NCBI RefSeq assembly: GCF_002116905.1
Contig: NZ_CP015118.1
Span: 1-64,000, forward strand
From: Piscinibacter gummiphilus
Lineage (GTDB): Bacteria > Pseudomonadota > Gammaproteobacteria > Burkholderiales > Burkholderiaceae_C
Direction of reading: 5' to 3'
Length of the DNA stretch: 64,000 bases
In this document: positions 12,701 to 21,787 of the stretch, piece after piece
How positions within the stretch are numbered: position 1 is the stretch's first letter
Layout: each line of letters begins with the position of its first letter
Made by a program: the position numbers and the translations under genes
Notes under the pieces: generated by a model
The model's database searches: none
Told to the model about the DNA's origin: nothing
Seen by the model: the letters and a program-made list of their open reading frames with translations, nothing else

Positions 12701-12964
12701 CACCTGGCCGGGAACATTGGGGTTGAGCACCATGCGCGCGGCCTCGTCTTGCGCACCGGAGGGGATGTGAGGGTTCAGGCGACGGATGGCATCGCGCAGG
12801 CGATGCTTCAGCAGAACTTCGCGGTAGCTGTCGCGTTCGGTGCCTGGGGTCTTTGCGTCGGGCGGCGATACGTCCGGGCCGTGGCCCACCTCCCAGCCCA
12901 GGGCCGACAGCCATTCGAGCGTGGCCTGCTCGATGTGGTCTTCCAGGATTGCCGCACTCGCCAT
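9749..12964 (-). CDS. hsdR: Type I restriction enzyme, HsdR subunit
   Basis: HsdR (1071 aa) is the ATP-dependent translocase and nuclease of a type I restriction system. The N-terminal nuclease motif is RRPDVVLF...VVVLELKNP (Asp148, Glu162, Lys164). The helicase core has HTQGAGKS (Walker A), VVVTDRNDLDNQL, VICDEAHRSQYG (DEAH box), FVAFTGTP and AIARVNRVF. The start at 12964 (MASAAILEDHIEQ) has an AGAGGA ribosome binding site; the frame is open a further 42 codons upstream with no sign of coding. It is the last gene of the hsdM-hsdS-DUF4268-hsdR array and lies 41 bases past the DUF4268 stop. No frameshift or missing motif was seen, so restriction is predicted to be active. Confidence 0.95.
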   Translation of the reverse strand: MASAAILEDHIEQATLEWLSALGWEVGHGPDVSPPDAKTPGTERDSYREVLLKHRLRDAIRRLNPHIPSGAQDEAARMVLNPNVPGQVQANRAMHRWLVEGVPVQYQKDGETRGDRVRLVDWEDVALNDWLALNQFSIQGSKRPRRPDVVLFLNGLPVVVLELKNPGDENADLWGAFNQLQTYKEEIPDLFVSNELLVISDGIEARVGSLTADQERFMAWRTIDGETVDPLGPMRELETLVYGLFQRERLLDYLRHFILFEDEGRLVKKVAGYHQFHAVRAVVESVLVASNPGADAARRGKGGVVWHTQGAGKSIEMTCLAGKLMQHPQMGNPTLVVVTDRNDLDNQLFGVFASAAELLRETPVQADTRPRLRELLANRPSGGVIFTTIQKFSPGEDEDEFPELSARSNIVVICDEAHRSQYGFQASMPKLQKQMKDARKTSAANEPLALQVAEPPAEYGGLRNVRYGYAQHLRDGLPNATFVAFTGTPVSLEDRDTRAVFGDYVHIYDVEQAVKDGATVPIYYESRLARLELKEADTPQLDDEVDELTEDEEDDTAKAAQLRRWAALEKLVGAPPRIQKVAADLVEHFENRLASLDGKAMVVAMSREICVHLYDAIIALRPSWHDPDPEKGVVKIIMTGSASDKALLKPHIYSKDTKKRLERRYKDPADSFKLVIVRDMWLTGFDAPCMHTMYVDKPMKGHNLMQAIARVNRVFRDKPGGLVVDYIGIANELKAALKDYTQAKGKGKPTIAAEDALAVLLEKMGVLHDMLHGFGYNAFRTQAWQLLPGVANHILGLDDGKKRFADTVLSASKAFALCCTLDAALTHRDELAFLQAVKAALTKFGTSGKKLSDEQKEHALRQIMSKAVVSAEIIDIFKAAGLNRPDIGILSDEFLEDVRHMKERNLAVELLERLLKDDIKSRFKTNVVQQAKFSELLQLSLQRYRNRAIETAQVIEELIEMAKKFQEAALRGERLGLTTDEMAFYDALATNEAAVRDLGDATLKQIAVELTQKLRGSLTVDWSVRETVRARLRVMVKTLLKRYKYPPDRQDEATETVLKQAESLSAEWAGS

Positions 12965-13005
12965 GCTTGTGGTCCTCTTGTTTGCCGTTGCCTTGAGTGC
13001 TTTGC

Positions 13006-13953
13006 TCAGGTCAGGGCTTTGACCCGGGGGCGGAACACCTCCGACATCCGCAAGGCCGCTGACTCCAGCCAGGTGAAGTAGGCCGGCCACTGCGCTTCGT
13101 CCACCAACGGCGACTCGGGGCGGACCTGGATGATTCGGCAGGCGTGCCCGTCAGGCAGTTCCTGCCAGTTCAGGCTCAGCTGCAGCTCGCCTTCGATGGA
13201 GTCCCTCTGGGCTAGCAGTTGCTTGAACATGGCCTTGGAGTTGTCGTGGTCGATGTAGACCTCCATGCCCACACGGCTTTCGCGCGAGTTCACGGTGGCC
13301 GCCAGGTGCACGCCAGCGCGGCCCAGGGCGATGTTGGTCCAGTGCTGGGGCAGCGGCTTCTGCGTGCGCAGTGTGGAACCCTTGTCCTGCAACCAGGTCG
13401 ACCAATCGGTCCAGAACTTCAGCTGACGCTGCTTGGTCGGCGTCATGGTGGCGGCCACCTTGGCATTCTGCTGCCCGGTCTTGGCCCAGTCGTTGGGCTT
13501 GACCACCACGTTGAAGCTCGGGGCCATGGGCGAATCGCCGATCCGCCAGAGCTCGATTTCCACCGCGAAGAAGTCCAACTCGTCGGTCGTGTGCTGGTTC
13601 AGGAACTCGAGCGCCGCCACATGCTCGGTGCGGAAGGACTCGGCCACCCAGATGACCTTGCGCGCGCCGACGCCCGCAGCGTAGGTGAGGATTTGGCCGA
13701 GGTGCGTATGGTTGGTCTTCTCGAGCTGATTCTCGATGATGACCTTGCCGCCATCGTCGGTGCAGAGGATGTCGACCTTGAAGTCGCCGACTGGATGCTC
13801 GATACCCGCCAATTCGAGCTCATTCAGCCCCAATGACTCGGCCAGCAGGGTGAGGTTGTCGGCCTGCGCCAACCAGGGCGTGAACTCGCCGGCTTCGTGG
13901 GCCCAGGCCTTGCGCAGGGGGATGCGCTCCAGCTTGCCGAGTGGGGATTTCAT
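13006..13953 (-). CDS. DUF4268 nuclease-like protein in the hsd operon
   Basis: A 315-aa protein with an N-terminal PD-(D/E)XK-like fold (GDFKVDILCTDDGGKVIIENQLEKT: Asp57, Asp61, Glu74, with Gln76 where Lys is usual) and a C-terminal DUF4268-type region (KQRQLKFWTDWSTWLQ onwards). Proteins of this kind are often found beside restriction systems and are annotated as endonuclease-like. The start overlaps the hsdS stop by four bases (ATGA), so it is coupled to the restriction operon. Its role is not established: an accessory or alternative nuclease, or a subunit that tunes the type I complex, are both possible. The ExQ variant resembles several restriction-type nucleases and need not mean inactivity. 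Confidence 0.8.
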   Translation of the reverse strand: MKSPLGKLERIPLRKAWAHEAGEFTPWLAQADNLTLLAESLGLNELELAGIEHPVGDFKVDILCTDDGGKVIIENQLEKTNHTHLGQILTYAAGVGARKVIWVAESFRTEHVAALEFLNQHTTDELDFFAVEIELWRIGDSPMAPSFNVVVKPNDWAKTGQQNAKVAATMTPTKQRQLKFWTDWSTWLQDKGSTLRTQKPLPQHWTNIALGRAGVHLAATVNSRESRVGMEVYIDHDNSKAMFKQLLAQRDSIEGELQLSLNWQELPDGHACRIIQVRPESPLVDEAQWPAYFTWLESAALRMSEVFRPRVKALT

Positions 13954-15300
13954 GCGAGGGCGTCCTCCAGTTGGGCTTGGGCTTCGGGCAGGCGGAGCTT
14001 GCCGGAGATGAGGCGGGGGAGCAGGGCGTCTCGTAAGTTGGCCAGCGAATACGCCTGACGCTCGTTCTCCGTCAATCGGTCGAACAGCACTTTCGCCAGT
14101 TCGACAAACTGCTCGACAACCTTTGATGGCGGCAGCAGCGCAGGTATCGGGCGAAAGGCCTTCTTGCTAATTTCCATGAACGTCGAGCCGTTTGCACGGC
14201 CCTTGATGGCGTCCATGTTGGCCTGACACCAGAAGTAGAGGTACAGCGGCGGCAGTTGACCACCCGGCAGCATCGCGATATAGCCTTGATTGATAGCCAC
14301 CGGTATTCGCGTCACGCTCAAGTAGCCGATTGGCGCACGGGATGACATGAGCAAGGTGCTGACGGGAAGCAACCCAGACGAAATCTTTGCAAGTCCGGCT
14401 TTGCTGACTTTTCGCTCAGTATCGAGAAGCACAGGGGCTGTCGCTCCGGACAGGTCCTTCGGGGAAGTCCAGTGATGCAGCGCTGGCTCCCAGAAAGCTG
14501 CGTTCTTGGTGTCTGGCGTCGAACCACCGACGGCTTCCGCCAGTTCGCCAATCGGCTGCACGCTCCACCCCTTCGGAATCAAGCCCAGCACCGACTCCTC
14601 GAACTCGGCGGGAAACAGCGCCGCCGTGGCTGCATCCATGCCCTCGGGTTCGCGGCCTTCGGTTTTGGCGCGCACTGGGTCGAAGTCGATGAACCAGCTT
14701 TTGAACAGGGCTTGGGCGATGGATTCGAGGGTGGCGTTGGTTTGGCGCAGGAGGTCGATACGGTCGTTGATAGCTGCTGAGAACTCTGCAATGCGCTGCT
14801 GCACTGACAAGTCGGGTATCGGCACTTGGAAGGACTCTATGTGCCCCTTTGTGATCGCCCTTCGGCTCCCGCCAGCATTGAAGGATTCGATATAGGCCTT
14901 TGTTTCGGGAAGAGCCAGCCAAGCTGCGAGAAAGCCCGGATGGCACCTTTCCCGATTCAGTCGAATCAGCATGACGTGCTGATTCACACAGGCAGGAAGC
15001 ACCCGAGTGGGAACCAAGCACGAGCGACCAAAGGTAGTGCCGTCGCCGGTGATATTCAGCAGCACATCGTCAGGCTGCAATTCAGCACCCTCGAGCTCTG
15101 ACGCCTGCGAATCCGAAATGTTCGCGAGTCCTTCCTCGGTGAACGCATGGTCCAGTACGTTCTGGCTGCGAACGAGGGTGTATCTATCCCTCCTGCCGAG
15201 GTAGCTGCTCGATCCACCCCTTGGGGTAGCTCCAGAGCGAATTTTCGTAGCGAGCGTCTTTAGTGCAGCAGTAGGTGTGCCGGAGCCAGAGTCGCCCGAT

Positions 15301-15311
<11 letters not shown>
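13950..15311 (-). CDS. hsdS: Type I restriction enzyme, HsdS specificity subunit
   Basis: HsdS (453 aa) sets the DNA target of the HsdM/HsdR complex. Two target-recognition domains can be seen: the first up to the conserved linker [35 protein letters not shown] (about 170-210), the second from [15 protein letters not shown] onwards, ending with the second conserved helix [26 protein letters not shown]. This is the complete two-domain layout of a functional HsdS. It starts inside the hsdM 3' end (11-base overlap) and overlaps the DUF4268 start. HsdS genes evolve fast, so the recognition sequence cannot be read from here. Confidence 0.94.
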
Positions 15312-16872
<1,561 letters not shown>

Positions 16873-16927
16873 TCCGGCGTGCTGTGTTTGTTCTGTGTCA
16901 TCCGCGCGGCTCCCTGGTCAGCCCTGC

Positions 16928-17128
16928 CTACGTCGATCTACGCGACTTGGCGGGCTTGGCAATGGGAGCCGTTGCGAGGTTAATGCCATGCGTTTTGCAG
17001 TAGTCCACGACCATGAACTCCACCATGGAAGCAAGGCTGCGCCGCTCCTGTTCCGCCGCGGTGACCAAGGCAGCTTTCACGTCCGGTGGGACGCGAACGC
17101 TGACGACTTCGGTTTTCGTGACTGCCAA
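16928..17128 (-). CDS. Small RHH-type DNA-binding protein, likely hsd regulator
   Basis: A 66-aa protein starting with TTG at 17128, supported by an AGGAG ribosome binding site a few bases upstream. The core VVSVRVPPDVKAALVTAAEQERRSLASMVEFMV has the beta-strand plus two-helix pattern of ribbon-helix-helix (CopG/Arc-like) proteins, followed by a basic tail (KPAKSRRST). It lies just upstream of hsdM and 16 bases downstream of a perfect 16-bp palindrome, a size and shape an RHH dimer pair would bind. I infer an autoregulator that also times expression of the restriction operon; this has not been shown. Confidence 0.65.
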   Translation of the reverse strand: MAVTKTEVVSVRVPPDVKAALVTAAEQERRSLASMVEFMVVDYCKTHGINLATAPIAKPAKSRRST

Positions 17129-17144
17129 GGAAGCTCCTGTGTGA

Positions 17145-17160
17145 AAAACGCTAGCGTTTT
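17145..17160. promoter_or_regulatory. Perfect 16-bp palindrome, putative RHH operator
   Basis: AAAACGCTAGCGTTTT is perfectly self-complementary and ends 16 bases before the start of the RHH gene. It probably overlaps the promoter of the RHH-hsdMS-DUF4268-hsdR operon. Confidence 0.55.
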
Positions 17161-17489
17161 GCAGAGCGTATCAGGTCCACCTGACGATGCCACAGGGATT
17201 GATCTATACGGTGATGCAGCGGGCGAATGCCGGCTGCCGCGCAGCCGGGTAGAGACATGACGACAGCGGCTGCGGGACACCTGGGACTGTGGGGTAGTGC
17301 TCTGAGAATCCGGGCGGGGTGGCGAAGCTAGAGCCCTGGTGCAAACGTCTGGCGGAGAGCGGACCCGGCATGCTGCACGCCGGGGAGCTTCGAAGGAGGC
17401 TCGGCCGAACGGTCGGGGTGGCTTCGCCTTAGGTGAGGCTTCCCTTCTCTACTCTCAGGGGAATCACACCAGCAACCCAAAGGCGAGGA

Positions 17490-17519
17490 TCAACGCTGAA
17501 GCGATGCTTTCAGCGTTGA
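17490..17519. repeat. 11-bp perfect inverted repeat, 8-base spacer
   Basis: TCAACGCTGAA (17490-17500) and its complement TTCAGCGTTGA (17509-17519) could form a hairpin in RNA or be a protein-binding site. Confidence 0.6.
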
Positions 17520-17530
17520 GGATTTCAGCA

Positions 17531-17575
17531 TGGCAAATCCATGGCGCTCGGGCGCGATGTTCGCGGGATTTGCCA
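17531..17575. repeat. 10-bp perfect inverted repeat, 25-base spacer
   Basis: TGGCAAATCC (17531-17540) and GGATTTGCCA (17566-17575) are exact complements. They lie 11 bases after the previous inverted repeat. Confidence 0.6.
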
Positions 17576-17855
17576 CTTGCAATGAGCAGGGTCAGCGATG
17601 CGACCAGCTGTGCGTCCGCCTTGATGGAAGGTCGCGCGTTCGAACCCGACCAGGGCGCTGCGCGCATGCATACGCGCAGACGAGGATCGCTTTCTGGGCC
17701 TCAAGTGCACCGGTCCGATTGCTCGTCGCAGGGGCAGCTTCGTGGCCGTCGAATGCACGCGACGATGCGACTGAACGCCCCAGTTTTCGAGGCTCTGTCG
17801 CGCCTCAACAACTGTTTTCGGCGGCCGGTATAACAAGGAAATTGCAGTCTGCCAA

Positions 17856-17880
17856 CCGGTCGCAAAAAGCTTTTGACCGG
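17856..17880. promoter_or_regulatory. Imperfect palindrome in the tns promoter region
   Basis: CCGGTC at 17856-17861 and GACCGG at 17875-17880 flank an inner palindrome AAAAGCTTTT (17865-17874). The site lies upstream of tnsA and could be a repressor operator, for instance for the AbrB-like protein encoded at the end of the same operon (inference). Confidence 0.4.
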
Positions 17881-17998
17881 CCTCGTTGACGAGCCCTAGA
17901 TTGCCAGATTCGAGAGGGTCTGGCGGCTCTTCATCTCATCCCGAGACGCCTGAACCCTAACCGTTCGCGAGCTTCGGCGCAATCGCGGGCGGCTTGGT

Positions 17999-18790
17999 TT
18001 GCGTCGTGGTTTTGAGGTTCGAGTGGTCGTCAGGAAATACAGCAGCCGCCCCGGCATGAAGAAGATCGACACCGGCGTCCGCAAGGTCACGCCGACGTTC
18101 GGTCGGGCGGCGGTCATCACGCATGTCGACAAGGGCGGCGGCACGCTCGTGTTCGAGAACAACGCCGAGCGTTTGGTCGCTCGCCTCCTCGGACTGGACC
18201 CGCGCGTTCGCCACTTTCGTCGGCAGCCTTTCGCGGTCGACCTCGTCGAGCGCCGTCTGCTGCGCACGGCGGAAGAGCGGAACATCGCGCGTCAACGATA
18301 TGCCGGACGGCCAGGCCCCTCGCTGTATACGCCAGACTTCAGCGTGGAGCATGGCAATTGCCGCCTCATCACCATCGAGGTCAAGCTCAAGGGATTCCCG
18401 GGGCAGAATGCCGACCACGAGCGCATGACGCAGGCGGCCGAGGTGCTGAAGCACTACGGGCATGAGTTTCTGCGCGTCTACATTCCGGACGATCTCTCCC
18501 ATCCCCTTCATGCCAATACCGGCCTGATGTATCTGGCCTCAATGCGGAAGGACGTGCGGCCCACCACCGATGTCGTCGACCGCGTTGAACGCCTGGCCGA
18601 CGATGGTGCTCGCACCGTGGCGGACTACGTCACCGGACTGGGCATCTCCGTCGACTACCTGCCGTCGCTGCTGGTGCACGGCGTACTGTCGATGGACGTC
18701 ATCACGCATCGCATCGAAGGGCGATCCCCGGTAACGCCCGCCTACGGCAGCCTCCAGCACCTCGAACTCGTGGACAGGCTCTCAGCATGA
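17999..18790 (+). CDS. tnsA: Tn7-like transposition endonuclease TnsA
   Basis: TnsA cuts the 5' ends of the element so that Tn7 relatives move by cut-and-paste. The frame is open from a TTG at 17999 (263 aa). The PD-(D/E)XK nuclease motif is clear: VFENNAERLV (Glu57), YTPDFSVEHG (Asp113) and LITIEVKLKG (Glu127, Lys129), in the same order and near the same positions as the known catalytic residues of Tn7 TnsA. The C-terminal part should contact TnsC. The start is uncertain: the GTG at 18023 has a GAGG 7 bases upstream and looks best; an ATG lies at 18056. The stop overlaps the tnsB start (ATGA). First gene of a six-gene coupled operon. Confidence 0.9.
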   Translation: MRRGFEVRVVVRKYSSRPGMKKIDTGVRKVTPTFGRAAVITHVDKGGGTLVFENNAERLVARLLGLDPRVRHFRRQPFAVDLVERRLLRTAEERNIARQRYAGRPGPSLYTPDFSVEHGNCRLITIEVKLKGFPGQNADHERMTQAAEVLKHYGHEFLRVYIPDDLSHPLHANTGLMYLASMRKDVRPTTDVVDRVERLADDGARTVADYVTGLGISVDYLPSLLVHGVLSMDVITHRIEGRSPVTPAYGSLQHLELVDRLSA

Positions 18791-20811
18791 GGGCGGGCTT
18801 TCTTCCGGGTGACGAACTCTGGGCGCCTGTCGGTGTTGAGGCGCAGTACGAGGTACAAGTCTGCCTGCCACGCATCCAGAGCATCAAGGTGCTCGACATC
18901 GGGAAGAGGACTGAGCTCATCCTCGACGAATCAGAACTGCGTGAGCAAATCGCATGGGGACAGTTGCGCGTACGTCGCCGCGGGGTGATGCTGGCCGCGC
19001 CCAAGACGAATCGGTCCCCCGACGAGGATGCGGCGACGCTCGCGACTCTGCGCATGCTGTCCTCGCTCGATTCACTTCGAAAACAGCGCCAGCTGAGCCT
19101 GAATAAGGCCTACATCACGCTGCGGGAACAACTCGTCGCGGCTCAGGCGCCTGACCTCGAGTCTCTACCCTCCCTCTCTCATGTCTACCGCTTGTGGAAC
19201 GAGAACACGAAGGGACTGCCCGTTCGCAAGGGCAACGCCAAGAAGGGCAATCGCGATCCCAAGCACTCAGACGCTGTCCGCAAAGCAGTGATCGACAGCG
19301 CTGGCCTGTATCTGAAGACCAAGTCAACATGGACGCTGGCAGCCACAACGGAGTACATCAACCAGCAACTGCAGGCCCCGGACTGGCTGCGAAATAACCC
19401 AGATGTGAAGGAGAAGGATCGCAAGGTCAGCAAGAAGTACGTACAGCGCGTGATTCGGGAGGACCTTCATGCAGACCCCGAACACGCCCGCATGGACCCT
19501 CAGGACGCCATCGCAGCGAAGGCCGTGGCCGGCCGCACCATTCGCGCGGAGGGGCTCTTCGAGCGTATTGAGCAGGATGGTCTGCACCTCCCCTGGCTCG
19601 TCAGAACTCCATATGGTGACTCAACTGACGTCTGGCTCGTCCACGCCATCGACTGCTACACATCAATGCCGGTGGGATGGCATCTCGTGATAGGCGCCCC
19701 GCGAACAACCTCCACCCTTGCTTGCATCGAGACCATCCTCTTCCCCAAGGCGCCACGCCTTGAAGCACTGGGGCTGAACTACGACTTCGACATTTACGGA
19801 ACGCCACAACAAATCGTCGCCGACAACGGGGCCGAGAACAAGAGCGACCGAATCCTCAAACTCTCTCGCATCGGAATCGACTTCGTGCGGTTGAAGTCAA
19901 GGCATCCGCACCACAAGCCCTTCATCGAGCGCTTGAACCGGTCCTTGAAATCGTATCTGCAAACCCTACCGGGCTGCACTCGCTTCGACGGCAAGGACGG
20001 CCAGCGTGATCCAGCCGCGCTCGGTGATCCAGTCATGACCATCGAGGAGCTGGAGCGGTGGATCGTTCGCTTTTACTTCGAGTATTGGGCAAACCACCCG
20101 CTCGAACGGCTCGAGCACTCGATCTTCATCGACAGCGAGAACCTGGGTTCTACCCCGCTGCTTCGCCATCGAACGCTGACCGAGAAGCTGCTGCGCCCGA
20201 TGCCGCTGCCGATCAGCGTTGATGCCTGGCGCTCGGTGGTTTTCGACTGGCATGTACTGCCCCTTTCCCGTAAATCGGGCATCACGTACGACACCTTCGA
20301 GTTCCGCGGTGACCGGCTGCCGGAGCTCATCCGGAAGTTCGGTGAGACCGAGGTCACTGTGCTGGTCGACAGAGACGACTTTCGCGTGGTGTACGTCCTC
20401 GATGCCGACCGCGAGACGTTGATCCCGCTGGTCAACACGGCTGCCGTGCCGTCCACGCCCGCGTACAGCTTCGTCGACGCGAAAAGGATGCTGGAGGAAC
20501 TGCGTGCCGAGAACGTCGATACCGGCTCCGAAGCTTTGCGCCGCGACATCTTCAACCGTTCTGCTGGCGTTGCGACGGCGACCCAGAAGGCACCCAAGCC
20601 CTCGAAGAAGTCCGCCACGAAGCAGGCGAGCTCCAAGCAAACAACGAAGCATGCCCGCGAGCACGGCGCCGTTCTACGAAGTGCCAGCAACCCGCTGCCC
20701 CCACCCGAACCAGCCCTTGGCCATCCACCGATGGCAGGTGCCGCCGAACGCTGGGCCTCGGTGCCCGCACTCGCAGTTCTGAGTCGCAAACCCAAGAAGG
20801 ACGGTCAATGA
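18787..20811 (+). CDS. tnsB: Tn7-like DDE transposase TnsB
   Basis: TnsB (674 aa) binds the repeated end sites and performs 3'-end cleavage and strand transfer. The catalytic triad is readable: Asp289 (VHAIDCYTSMPVG), Asp346 (IVADNGAENKS) and Glu381 (KPFIERLNRS), a D,D(35)E spacing typical of the retroviral-integrase superfamily. N-terminal helix-turn-helix regions precede the core, and a Lys/Ala-rich tail (about 590-630) precedes the C-terminus, where TnsB normally contacts TnsC. It overlaps tnsA upstream and tnsC downstream by four bases each. The five CATAARGTGAGAA copies at the element ends are its expected binding sites. Confidence 0.95.
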   Translation: MRAGFLPGDELWAPVGVEAQYEVQVCLPRIQSIKVLDIGKRTELILDESELREQIAWGQLRVRRRGVMLAAPKTNRSPDEDAATLATLRMLSSLDSLRKQRQLSLNKAYITLREQLVAAQAPDLESLPSLSHVYRLWNENTKGLPVRKGNAKKGNRDPKHSDAVRKAVIDSAGLYLKTKSTWTLAATTEYINQQLQAPDWLRNNPDVKEKDRKVSKKYVQRVIREDLHADPEHARMDPQDAIAAKAVAGRTIRAEGLFERIEQDGLHLPWLVRTPYGDSTDVWLVHAIDCYTSMPVGWHLVIGAPRTTSTLACIETILFPKAPRLEALGLNYDFDIYGTPQQIVADNGAENKSDRILKLSRIGIDFVRLKSRHPHHKPFIERLNRSLKSYLQTLPGCTRFDGKDGQRDPAALGDPVMTIEELERWIVRFYFEYWANHPLERLEHSIFIDSENLGSTPLLRHRTLTEKLLRPMPLPISVDAWRSVVFDWHVLPLSRKSGITYDTFEFRGDRLPELIRKFGETEVTVLVDRDDFRVVYVLDADRETLIPLVNTAAVPSTPAYSFVDAKRMLEELRAENVDTGSEALRRDIFNRSAGVATATQKAPKPSKKSATKQASSKQTTKHAREHGAVLRSASNPLPPPEPALGHPPMAGAAERWASVPALAVLSRKPKKDGQ

Positions 20812-21761
20812 GTTCCGCGAACGAGCTTCGCCGCCGCATCGAATCCTGCAAACTGAATCATCAGAAGTTCCTGCTGCACTACGAGTGGCTCGGAGAGCGC
20901 ATCGAGGACGCCTTGGCAGGCTTCGCTCCTCGGGTCGAGTGGGTAGTTGGTCCCTCTCGCGCCGGCAAGTCCATGCTCATGGAGGCGCTGTCTGTTGACC
21001 ACCCGGAGTTCCGCGTCGACGGTGTGCGTCGCGTGCCGGTGTTGTACATGCCGCTTTCTCGGGCCATTTCGCCGAAGTCCTTCCCAACCCTGGTACTGGA
21101 GGCCCTCAAGGTTCCAGTTCGAAGAAGAGAGGGTGCAGCTGACCTGGAACTGCATGCAGCCGAGCAACTGCAGCGGCTTGGCACCAAGGTGCTGCTGCTC
21201 GATGAGGCCAGTCACTTTGTCGAGCCTGCTGCGCGCCTCCTGCCCCGCTCGGCCGGCGACATGCTCAAGGTGCTGTCGGACCGCGCGGGTCTCAGCATCT
21301 TCATGACCGGCATCCCGCGGCTGCAGTTGCTGATCGACAGCAACGACCAGCTTCGTCAACGCGCTACGGCAAAACGAGAACTCCTGCCCTACAACTTCAA
21401 CGAAGACGCGCAGCAGGAGGCTTTCGCGCAGTGCGTCAGAACCTACGCGGACATGTTTGCCGAATGTGGCTGGCCCATCGACGTTCCGTTCAAAGGGCTG
21501 GTCAAGAACTGCTACCTGCACAGCGGGGGGCTCGTTGGCTCGCTGAGCAAGTTCATGCAGGAGTTGTGCATTCGCCCTCGCACGGAGGAACCGCGACCCC
21601 TGACCCTGCATGACTGCAAGCAGGCCTCCGAAAGAGCCGGCGGAACCCGCAACCCGCTGAACACACCCTTCGCAAACGAGGAGGTCTCGGACGCGCACCT
21701 CAATCAGGCGTACCAGTACATCCTGGACATCGAACCGCTCCCCAACGTCCGCCGCCGCTAG
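20808..21761 (+). CDS. tnsC: Tn7-like AAA+ regulator TnsC
   Basis: TnsC (317 aa) is the ATPase that links the target selector to the TnsAB transposase and imposes target immunity. Walker A is GPSRAGKS (48-55) and Walker B is VLLLDEAS (127-134, Asp131-Glu132), followed by a FMTGIPRLQLL sensor-like stretch. It is shorter than Tn7 TnsC (about 555 aa) and near the size of TniB/short TnsC proteins, although TnsA is present. The start overlaps the tnsB stop. The next gene, tniQ, starts 26 bases downstream. Confidence 0.93.
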   Translation: MSSANELRRRIESCKLNHQKFLLHYEWLGERIEDALAGFAPRVEWVVGPSRAGKSMLMEALSVDHPEFRVDGVRRVPVLYMPLSRAISPKSFPTLVLEALKVPVRRREGAADLELHAAEQLQRLGTKVLLLDEASHFVEPAARLLPRSAGDMLKVLSDRAGLSIFMTGIPRLQLLIDSNDQLRQRATAKRELLPYNFNEDAQQEAFAQCVRTYADMFAECGWPIDVPFKGLVKNCYLHSGGLVGSLSKFMQELCIRPRTEEPRPLTLHDCKQASERAGGTRNPLNTPFANEEVSDAHLNQAYQYILDIEPLPNVRRR

Positions 21762-21787
21762 AGCGTCAACTCGAACTCATCGCCCTG

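Larger units (their letters stand above)
17161..17998. other. 838-base structured non-coding stretch upstream of tnsA
   Basis: No convincing gene was found on either strand: open frames here lack family features and ribosome binding sites. It must hold the promoter of the tns operon. It contains two neighbouring perfect inverted repeats (17490-17519 and 17531-17575) and an imperfect palindrome (CCGGTC...GACCGG, 17856-17880) about 120-140 bases before tnsA. No internal transposon end (CATAARGTGAGAA) and no tRNA-like or CRISPR repeat was seen. Confidence 0.5.

Noticed and set aside
17161..17998. An integron array or internal transposon end before tnsA
   Set aside because: The inverted repeats lack attC core sites (GTTRRRY) and no TnsB-type site is present.
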